DNA from: Chitinolyticbacter albus
GTDB taxonomy: Bacteria > Pseudomonadota > Gammaproteobacteria > Burkholderiales > Chitinibacteraceae
Assembly: GCF_024437655.1 (NCBI RefSeq)
Contig: NZ_JANBVF010000006.1
Span: forward strand, 186,001 to 250,000
Direction: 5' to 3'
DNA length: 64,000 nucleotides
The stretch's first letter is position 1; every line of letters begins with the position of its first letter. Both the position numbers and the translations under genes were made by a program. This document shows, piece by piece, positions 17,503-25,603 of the stretch. The notes under the pieces were generated by a model that was given only the letters and a program-made list of their open reading frames with translations, was not told where the DNA came from and ran no database searches.

Positions 17503-18659
17503 GGCCGCACGCTGCTCGGCAGGTTGACAAGGCGCGCCGCCAGCCATTCGGCATTGGGCAACGGCCCGCACTGCGCCTGGGAAAACGCGGGCAGCGTCTG
17601 CATCAGTTGCCATACCGGCCGCGTCATCACGCCCAGGCCATTGCTGTACGCAAGAAAAGCATCGCGCTCGGCCTCATTCTCAAGCAGCACCGCGTTAAGC
17701 CAGTAATTGCTGCGCGTGCCGGACGGCTCGGTGACGAATTCGATGTCGTTCGCCACGCAGAACGCGGCATAGCGTGCCGCGGTCTCGCGCTTGTCGGCGA
17801 GAATGTTCGGCAACTGTTCCAGCTGCGCGCAGGCGAGCGCGGCATTCAGGTTGGGTAGCCGATAGTTGTAGCCAACCTGGTCATGCGAGAACGCCCACGG
17901 ATGCGCCTGTTTGGCGGTGGTAGTGAGATGTTTGCCCAGCTTGCCGAGGCGCTCATCGTTGGTGACGATGCAGCCACCGCCGCCACAGGTGACCGTCTTG
18001 TTGCCGTTGAAGCTGAACGCGCCCAAACGGCCGATGGCGCCGGTATGGCGCTCGCCAACGTAGGAGCCCAGCGATTCGGCCGCATCCTCGATCAGGGCGA
18101 TGCCCCACTCTGTGCAGATCGCGTTCAGCTCATCGACATCGCACGGCAGGCCGAAGGTGTGCATAGGCACGCAGGCAGCGATGCGTCGGCCGGAAGTGCG
18201 GTTGTAGCAGCCATCGTCGCGCCGCTCGGCATGCTCGGTGAGGAAAGCCGAGAGCGCAGTGGGCGACAGGCCCAGGGTGTGCCGGTCGACATCGACGAAT
18301 ACCGGGTGCGCGCGCTGGTAACTGATGGCATTGCAGGTCGCAACAAAGGTCAGCGGCTGGGTGATCACCTCATCGCCATCTGTCACACCAGCGAGGATCA
18401 GCGCCATATGCAGCGCGGCAGTGCCATTCACCGTCGCCACCGCATACTGCGCGCCGATGATCTCACGCATCATCGCTTCGAAGCGATCGACATAGGCGCC
18501 GACCGACGAGACAAAGGTGGAGTCGATGCAATCGAGCAGATACTGCTTTTCGTTGCCAACGAAACGGGGCGCATGCAGCGGAACGAAGTCGGCCGAGCCG
18601 TAGAGCTCACGGACAAAGTCGACCAGCGCTTCGAGCCGGGGAGACATAAGCGGGCCCAT
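17499..18659 (-). CDS. legC: LegC-type sugar aminotransferase
   Basis: A 386-residue DegT/DnrJ/EryC1/StrS PLP enzyme that adds the C4 amino group to the 4-keto sugar made by LegB. Evidence: VATVNGTAALHMAL, DEVITQPLTFVATCNA, IEDAAESLGS and the Schiff-base lysine in FSFNGNKTVTCGGGG. ATG 18659 shares one base with the legB stop (TGATG); a second ATG at 18647 gives MSPRLEAL. The N-terminal helix LVDFVRELYG and the pairing with LegB are typical of LegC. Confidence 0.88.
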   Translation of the reverse strand: MGPLMSPRLEALVDFVRELYGSADFVPLHAPRFVGNEKQYLLDCIDSTFVSSVGAYVDRFEAMMREIIGAQYAVATVNGTAALHMALILAGVTDGDEVITQPLTFVATCNAISYQRAHPVFVDVDRHTLGLSPTALSAFLTEHAERRDDGCYNRTSGRRIAACVPMHTFGLPCDVDELNAICTEWGIALIEDAAESLGSYVGERHTGAIGRLGAFSFNGNKTVTCGGGGCIVTNDERLGKLGKHLTTTAKQAHPWAFSHDQVGYNYRLPNLNAALACAQLEQLPNILADKRETAARYAAFCVANDIEFVTEPSGTRSNYWLNAVLLENEAERDAFLAYSNGLGVMTRPVWQLMQTLPAFSQAQCGPLPNAEWLAARLVNLPSSVRP

Positions 18660-19639
18660 CAGACGTTGTAGATATCGGGTTTGTATTTGGCGAGATTGGC
18701 CGGCGCGAGGAACCATTCCACCGTTTCCTGCAGGCCCGCCTCGATGCTGTATTGCGGCTCGAACCCGGTCAGCGAGCGAATCAGGCCGTTGTCGCACCAC
18801 AGGCGGAACACTTCGGATTTCTCCGGCCGGATACGCGCCTCGTCGGTGATGAATTCGACGTCGGATTGCATGATCTTCTTGATAAGGTTGAGCGTATCGC
18901 CCACCGAGATTTCGAAGTTGGAGCCGATGTTCACTGTCTGGCCGACGGCGGCATCGCACTCGGCCAGCGCGATAAAGCCGCGGCAGGTATCGGTGACGTA
19001 ATTGAAATCGCGGGTCGGGCTGACGTCGCCGAGCTTGATCTGTTTCTTGCCGGCGGCGATCTGGCTGATGATGGTCGGGATCACCGCGCGCGCGCTCTGG
19101 CGCGGGCCGTAGGTATTGAACGGGCGGGCAATGGTCAGCGGCAGACCGAAAGCGTTGTAGAAGCTCATCGCCATCGCATCGGCGCCGATCTTGCTTGCCG
19201 AATACGGCGACTGCGGCTGCAGCGGATGCTTCTCGTCGATCGGCACATATTGCGCCGTGCCGTAGACTTCCGACGTCGAGGTGTGGATCACCCGCGCCAC
19301 GCCATTTTCCTTGGCAGCCTGACAGATGTTCAGCGTGCCGCGCACGTTAACGTCGACATAGCTATCGGGCGCAACATAGGAATACGGGATCGCGATCAGC
19401 GCCGCCAGGTGGAACACCACATCCTGACCCTTGGTGATGGCCTTGCAGAAGTGCGGATCGCGCACATCGCCGCTCACCACCTTGATCGCATCGCGGCAGG
19501 CCACATCCTCCAGCCAGCCCCAATAGTTGAACGAATTGTATTGCGCCAGCGCGGTGACTTCGTAGCCACGGCTGACCAGCATTTCAACGAGGTGGGAGCC
19601 GATGAAGCCATCGGCACCGGTGACGAGTGCTTTTTTCAT
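18659..19639 (-). CDS. legB: LegB-type NDP-N-acetylglucosamine 4,6-dehydratase
   Basis: A 326-residue extended short-chain dehydrogenase that starts the pathway. The NAD-binding motif is VTGADGFIGSHLVEML, the serine-threonine-aspartate/glutamate region is HTSTSEVYG and the catalytic YxxxK is YSASKIGADAM; RPFNTYGPRQSARAVIPTII is the usual LegB/CapD-like wording. It is the first gene of the 13-gene operon. Nucleotide preference (GDP or UDP) is not visible, but the ptmE gene suggests GDP. Confidence 0.88.
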   Translation of the reverse strand: MKKALVTGADGFIGSHLVEMLVSRGYEVTALAQYNSFNYWGWLEDVACRDAIKVVSGDVRDPHFCKAITKGQDVVFHLAALIAIPYSYVAPDSYVDVNVRGTLNICQAAKENGVARVIHTSTSEVYGTAQYVPIDEKHPLQPQSPYSASKIGADAMAMSFYNAFGLPLTIARPFNTYGPRQSARAVIPTIISQIAAGKKQIKLGDVSPTRDFNYVTDTCRGFIALAECDAAVGQTVNIGSNFEISVGDTLNLIKKIMQSDVEFITDEARIRPEKSEVFRLWCDNGLIRSLTGFEPQYSIEAGLQETVEWFLAPANLAKYKPDIYNV

Positions 19640-20748
<1,109 letters not shown>

Positions 20749-20753
20749 GCAGT

Positions 20754-20780
20754 GAGCAGCTATAAAGCTGCTCATTTTTT
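20754..20780 (+). terminator. Intrinsic terminator after kdsA
   Basis: GAGCAGC (20754-20760), loop TATAAA, GCTGCTC (20767-20773), A, then TTTTTT, five bases after the kdsA stop. Confidence 0.92.
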
Positions 20781-21026
20781 GTACATCAACAAAGCAAATG
20801 CTGGAATTAATTCAGGTTGTGTCAAAAACTCGGGCTAAGCTCACACTCGCGACCTTCGCATACGAATGCTGAGAATATGTATGCCGCCTACAGCGTCCGC
20901 TCACCTATAACGGTGGCACGCACCAGATCTTGAACGTCGCATGCTGATTCGCTTTATTAATTAGGCTGACACAATAACGCCTTGTGTGCATGCGCCAAGG
21001 CGCAATTCTACCTGTAAAGGAAATAA

Positions 21027-22082
21027 ATGCCACAAACAACTGCGGCGCGGGATGGCGTTCAGGGATTGCGTGCGATCGCCTTTATCTTGGTACTGATACA
21101 GCACGCGATATATTTTGCATGCACCGCAAAGGGGCTGGACTTCGCTCCATACCTGTTGATTCGCTTCGGCAAGATTGGCGTTTCCATGTTCTTTGTGATC
21201 TCCGGCTACGTCATGGGGGAGTGCTTGAACCAGGGGCCGCGATTTATGTTGAACCGGGCTCTGCGCATCTATCCACCCTATTGGCTGGCCGTGGGCTTGA
21301 GCTGGTTCTTGCTGAGCGGTACCACCCCTTGGTCATTTAGCTGGAATTCATTCCTGCTGGCGCCCCCCGCCAGCCTGGCGGAGTTAAACAACAGCTACTC
21401 GATCCCTTATTGGACTCTTTGTTATGAGATCGCTTTTTACCTGGCGGTCTATATGATGATCCTGCTGCGGCTCAAGCGCGAGACGGTAGCTATGGTATGC
21501 GTGGCGTGGTTGACCGCAATTGCAATAGTCGACATCTACGCACCAGGCATTAATATACACGTGCCAGGCTGGTGGATCCTATTGTCGCCGGAATCTATCT
21601 ACTTCGTGTTGGGCCTGTTTATTTCGACAGCTGGAATCAGTTCGCTACAGCGCTTTAGCGGCCCGCAATTACTGATGATTGGCGTATTGCTGTGGGTGTT
21701 TGGCCAGAGCTACAAATCAGCGTTGCAAGCCCCGACCATCACCATTACTGCGGTAGCCTTCGCGCTGGTATTGCTGGGCACCATGCGACTCCGCTTCCCC
21801 TGTGCGCTGGTGCGCCTAGGTGATATGTCCTACGGGGCCTATCTGGCGCACTCCATGCTGATTGTCGCAGCAATGAGGGCAATGCCAGAGACGCTTGCCG
21901 GCATGCAATTGGCCGCGGTGTGCGCGGTACTACTGGCAGTCGGTGGCATCGGCGGTCTGGCATATGGCTGGGTAGAATTCCAGATCCACACCCGCCTGCT
22001 GAAAAGAATATTCCGCAGGACGAGGGCTCAGCCCGGCATGGTGGAGCTGGACCCCTCGCCCGTCGCAGAATTGGTACGGTGA
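21027..22082 (+). CDS. Acyltransferase-3 family (OafA/NodX-like) membrane acyltransferase
   Basis: A 351-residue integral membrane protein with about ten hydrophobic segments. The N-terminus GVQGLRAIAFILVLIQHA contains the family R-x10-H motif, followed by GVSMFFVISGYVMGE and R-ALRIYPPYW, all typical of acyltransferase 3. Such enzymes O-acetylate O-antigens and capsules from the periplasmic side. A Shine-Dalgarno AAGGA lies seven bases before the ATG. It converges on the sulfotransferase-APS kinase gene and marks the end of the AT-rich polysaccharide locus. Confidence 0.87.
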   Translation: MPQTTAARDGVQGLRAIAFILVLIQHAIYFACTAKGLDFAPYLLIRFGKIGVSMFFVISGYVMGECLNQGPRFMLNRALRIYPPYWLAVGLSWFLLSGTTPWSFSWNSFLLAPPASLAELNNSYSIPYWTLCYEIAFYLAVYMMILLRLKRETVAMVCVAWLTAIAIVDIYAPGINIHVPGWWILLSPESIYFVLGLFISTAGISSLQRFSGPQLLMIGVLLWVFGQSYKSALQAPTITITAVAFALVLLGTMRLRFPCALVRLGDMSYGAYLAHSMLIVAAMRAMPETLAGMQLAAVCAVLLAVGGIGGLAYGWVEFQIHTRLLKRIFRRTRAQPGMVELDPSPVAELVR

Positions 22083-22109
22083 CCGTTTTCTAGCAAAATA
22101 CGCCGCAAG

Positions 22110-23393
22110 TTAAAGGTTCGGGCGCCCCAGCAATACATCAATCGCTTGCTCTACCGTTATACTGCCCGCGTGGAGCACCACGTCCGGCGCCTCGGACGGT
22201 ATATATGGTGCGGACACGCCGGTAAAGCCGCCAATTCGCCCCTGTCGCGCCCGAAGATAGTGGCCCTTCGGATCGCGTGACTCACAAATCTCGAGAGGTG
22301 TATCAATATAGACCTCGGTAAACCTCTCCCCAATAATCAGCCGCGCCATCTTGCGTTGCTCTGGCATTGGAGACACAAGCGCCACAATGACGATATAACC
22401 CTGTCGCTCAAAGAGAGAGGCAATCTCTGCCACCCGGCGAACGTTCTCATTTCTGTCAATTTCAGAAAATCCCAGATTGGAGTTAATGCCGCATCGCAAT
22501 TCATCTCCGTCCAGAATGATGCTTTTTACGCCGCCCGCGTCCAGCCGCTCCTTGAAAGCGCGCGCCAACGTCGTTTTCCCTGCCCCCGGAAGGCCGGTCA
22601 ACCAGAATACACCTTTTTCCAGCGTAATTGCTTGGCCACAGCCCGATTGCATCTGCCGCATGGGATGCGTTATCCCTATCGGCGTGAAATCGACATGAGG
22701 ATAGTGATTGGACATCTTGACGATTGCTGCAATATCCTCGGGCGGAAGCATTTTACCGCGCCCTGGTGCAACCTTGTTTTTTCTTCTTCCGTTTGTGCTC
22801 GCCCGCTCAATGGCAGCGGCTATCTGCTCGCTCGACACCTCGATATTAAAATGAGCGCAGACTCTTCTGAGTACTTGCCCTGGCTCAGCCACTAAGTCTT
22901 CGTAGTGGACCAAAAGTTTGTCCTCACAGTCTTGCCAGGACATAAAAAAATTGAAGTACCACGGAATCGCCATTTGTGTGACGAAATGTGCTTGCTCTTC
23001 AAAAGAGCGGGAAGCAATATCGGTCGGCGCCCAAGCAGATGGATAGATGTGGTTCTCTATGGTGTGGTGGTCAACCAAGCTCGGCACTACATCGAAAATA
23101 TTGCGTATCAGAACGATCGGGCGTAGCCCGAACTCTTTCATATACATGTCCGTTGCCTCGGAATACCGGACATGATTTTGCGCAACATACGAAGCATCGC
23201 CCATCGCCCCCTCATGCTTCTGCAATGCTTTCGCACACAACTCCTGTTCGCGATGCCCATATATGGGCACCAAATCCACTTGAGAAAAACCTGGGAGCGC
23301 AGCAATTAACGATGATAGAAACGTACTGCCGGATTTGGGCATGCACGCCAGCAATATGCGAAACTGTTGATCAGTCATCTTGAAGAGACCCAT
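22110..23393 (-). CDS. Sulfotransferase-APS kinase fusion
   Basis: A 427-residue two-domain protein. Residues ~11-245 look like a PAPS-dependent sulfotransferase: CMPKSGSTFLSSLI (5'-phosphosulfate loop), VLIRNIFDVVPS (3'-phosphate-binding strand and helix), HYEDLVAEP and a basic RRKNKVAPGRGK segment. Residues ~258-427 are a complete APS kinase (CysC): Walker A GLPGAGKTTLA (267-277), LDGDELR, NLGFSEIDRNENVRR, VALVSPMPEQR, VYIDTPLEICESRDPKG and FTGVSAPYIPS. One polypeptide could thus make PAPS from APS and transfer the sulfate, presumably to the nearby polysaccharide. Both starts (23393 and 23378) lack a clear ribosome site. No ATP sulfurylase gene is nearby. Confidence 0.87.
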   Translation of the reverse strand: MGLFKMTDQQFRILLACMPKSGSTFLSSLIAALPGFSQVDLVPIYGHREQELCAKALQKHEGAMGDASYVAQNHVRYSEATDMYMKEFGLRPIVLIRNIFDVVPSLVDHHTIENHIYPSAWAPTDIASRSFEEQAHFVTQMAIPWYFNFFMSWQDCEDKLLVHYEDLVAEPGQVLRRVCAHFNIEVSSEQIAAAIERASTNGRRKNKVAPGRGKMLPPEDIAAIVKMSNHYPHVDFTPIGITHPMRQMQSGCGQAITLEKGVFWLTGLPGAGKTTLARAFKERLDAGGVKSIILDGDELRCGINSNLGFSEIDRNENVRRVAEIASLFERQGYIVIVALVSPMPEQRKMARLIIGERFTEVYIDTPLEICESRDPKGHYLRARQGRIGGFTGVSAPYIPSEAPDVVLHAGSITVEQAIDVLLGRPNL

Positions 23394-23487
23394 AAAAGAA
23401 TGAAATAGTCACAAGCGGCTCAATTTAAGGCCAGCAAACGGACTTGGTGCCATTGCTTATCAATATTCGGGCATGGGCCCTGTAGCA

Positions 23488-24411
23488 TCAACCATCCATG
23501 CGCCCCATTTTCCCAATAACGCCATGCAATACGCCCTTGAGCATCATTGCAGCGTGCTTCGCACCATGCTCTGCAAATATCGTATAAACAAAAAATCTCA
23601 AAGGCAGCTTGTAAAGCTCAACAACCTTCCACCCAACTGGTATATAGCCACGCTTTAAAAGGGCAACCGTATTTCTGAAGAAATAATAATGCCGCAATGG
23701 CGTATGCAGGGGGAATTTCCTCCCAAACACCTGCAGCGGCTCTTCACCCAGGCAGTGGCGCATCACGACAGAAGGCAATGCATATGTTTGCCAACCTTTA
23801 GCCTTGGCTCTTAGCCCCCACTCGATATCAACACAGTCTATAAACAGGCTCTCATCCATTGGGCCGATAGCTTTCCAGGCTGCCTTACTGACACAAGCCC
23901 CTGAAGTAATGACGTAATCTGCACAAATGAGCTCATCGCCCGCTGCCGCAATGCGTCGAACTCGTAACCCTTCGACACGAATAAAAGGGGCAATTTGTTG
24001 CATTCTCAGGTCAAAATAGGCCGGCGCCATTTGTGCTGTTTTGTCGCTCACTTTTCCAGCCCGAGCAAAGCCACTCTTTATCGATTGAAAAAAAAGCTCG
24101 TCTGGCTCACTATCTTGGTCAAACAAAAAAGCAAAAGCGCAACCGAGAGAAAACAGCTTCTCCACTCCCTGATTCAGGGCAGCAGCAATGCCGGCATTAT
24201 TCATATTCAAGATATAGCGAACATTCAAGGGCGGCGGGCCTGAAAACAATGGCGATCCGCCAGGCGTGTTATCGACCACCACCACATCATCCACCCAAGT
24301 GGACATTTTCAACGCGCGATTGAGCACCTCGGCATCGGGATAATAAGCCACAACCACGATCCCGAGCCGATCTACAACGCCATTGAAATGGGAACAGCTA
24401 CTCTCTTGCAT
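23488..24411 (-). CDS. GT2 glycosyltransferase, rhamnosyltransferase-like
   Basis: A 307-residue family 2 enzyme of the type often annotated as rhamnosyltransferase: LGIVVVAYYPDAEVLNRAL, VVVVDNTPGG, LNMNNAGIAAALNQGVE, then FLFDQDSEPDE with the D-x-D motif and SLFIDCVDIEWGLRAKAKG. The N-[N]-x-G-I-A-x-A-x-N-x-G text is characteristic of dTDP-rhamnose users, which fits the rfb genes downstream in the same locus. Its ATG lies inside the 3' end of the preceding transferase gene (14-base overlap). Confidence 0.85.
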   Translation of the reverse strand: MQESSCSHFNGVVDRLGIVVVAYYPDAEVLNRALKMSTWVDDVVVVDNTPGGSPLFSGPPPLNVRYILNMNNAGIAAALNQGVEKLFSLGCAFAFLFDQDSEPDELFFQSIKSGFARAGKVSDKTAQMAPAYFDLRMQQIAPFIRVEGLRVRRIAAAGDELICADYVITSGACVSKAAWKAIGPMDESLFIDCVDIEWGLRAKAKGWQTYALPSVVMRHCLGEEPLQVFGRKFPLHTPLRHYYFFRNTVALLKRGYIPVGWKVVELYKLPLRFFVYTIFAEHGAKHAAMMLKGVLHGVIGKMGRMDG

Positions 24412-25594
24412 GGGCCAGGCGTTTTTTTAACAAGAACAATATTTTCTTTAGCACCAAACGCCATCCACCCTCGGTACGAGCCTGCTGCGTCAACAACCAG
24501 TACGTCAAAACATGCGACTGAACGTAGCTCCAGGCAGAAATCCATCCGGGATTCACTCCCCCCGATTTCAGTTCAGCTATTTTTGGGGAGAACGACATTA
24601 AAGCCGCGACCCAGTCCTTTGTGATAACGCTCAAAGCATAATGGGCGGATACGTACTGAAAGGCCTTCGCCGCCATGTTCTCCCTAAGTTCGGGATTGTT
24701 CAACAAACACTCAATCGCCGCCATCCACGCCGGCGCGGAATAGGAAGCGACGACAAATCCATTATCCAGGTGCTTGACGCTATCGCGATACGATGGCGAA
24801 TCAGAATAAATACCGACAATACCGCACGCCGCATACTCTCTGAATTTATTATTTGTCTTGAACCCGTTGGAGCCATCTGCAACAAGCGGCGCCAAACCGA
24901 TTTTCCATCCCCTGGCGTATTGGAATTTGATAAATTCCTGATAATTGCCCACATAGCTGAAAAACCGGACTCGGTCCGAAGTGCCAACTGAAGCTGGCAT
25001 GGCCCCAGCAAATTCAAATACCACTTCGGGAAATTTTTCCAATATGGGCCCTACCAATGGAGCAAGCACTTCCAGATCGGCCACCCTGGAAGAGCTCCCG
25101 GCAAAGCCGATGCGAACTTCATCGCCAGCGTAAGGTTGCACCCCATTCAATAAGGAAAAATCAAACATGGGCGGCAAATATTGAACAACGCAGCCAAACT
25201 TGTTCCGGATATATTTTGCCAGTTGCTCGGAATTGACAAGTACCAAGGCTGCATTTTGTACAATATAGCCAAGTGAGCGCCGGATCGACGCATCCTGATA
25301 GTAACGAGCAAGCGCCGTATCGCCGGAAATCTCCCAGAAGTTATCATCCAGATAGTAGCAGTATGGCCAGCCGTTCTGCTTGAGGCATTTACACAGGCTG
25401 GCCGCAATCGGATCCGCATTGCGCACAAACAAAGGCAGGGCATCGTCATCGAGCCGTGCCTTTTTCTGGCCATTGATATAGGTTTTTTTATAGCTCAGCC
25501 CGTAGCTTGCGCATTCCATTAAAACCCGCTCCAGCAACTGTGTCGTGGCAATATCGGCCTCGACCATCATCTGTATTTTCAGCATCAAATCCAC
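24398..25594 (-). CDS. GT-B glycosyltransferase (GT1/GT4-like)
   Basis: A 398-residue protein with a GT-B layout: an N-terminal acceptor half with YCYYLDDNFWEISGD and ALVLVNSEQLAKYI, then VRIGFAGSSSRVADLE opening the donor-binding half and KFREYAACGIVGIYSD, an E-x7-E-like glycosyltransferase motif. Its N-terminal half resembles the second half of the neighbouring 854-residue protein (LDDNFWEI versus VDDNFTEL; both followed by a similar spacing to G-x-A/M-G-S). The start is uncertain between 25594 and 25585. Donor unknown. Confidence 0.78.
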   Translation of the reverse strand: MDLMLKIQMMVEADIATTQLLERVLMECASYGLSYKKTYINGQKKARLDDDALPLFVRNADPIAASLCKCLKQNGWPYCYYLDDNFWEISGDTALARYYQDASIRRSLGYIVQNAALVLVNSEQLAKYIRNKFGCVVQYLPPMFDFSLLNGVQPYAGDEVRIGFAGSSSRVADLEVLAPLVGPILEKFPEVVFEFAGAMPASVGTSDRVRFFSYVGNYQEFIKFQYARGWKIGLAPLVADGSNGFKTNNKFREYAACGIVGIYSDSPSYRDSVKHLDNGFVVASYSAPAWMAAIECLLNNPELRENMAAKAFQYVSAHYALSVITKDWVAALMSFSPKIAELKSGGVNPGWISAWSYVQSHVLTYWLLTQQARTEGGWRLVLKKILFLLKKRLAHARE

Positions 25595-25603
25595 GCCAGT
25601 ATG

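Noticed and set aside
23848-23860. aaacaggctct in the GT2 gene as a third copy of the dispersed repeat.
   Set aside because: Only about 11 bases match and the conserved downstream words are missing; it is inside a coding region and is likely chance.
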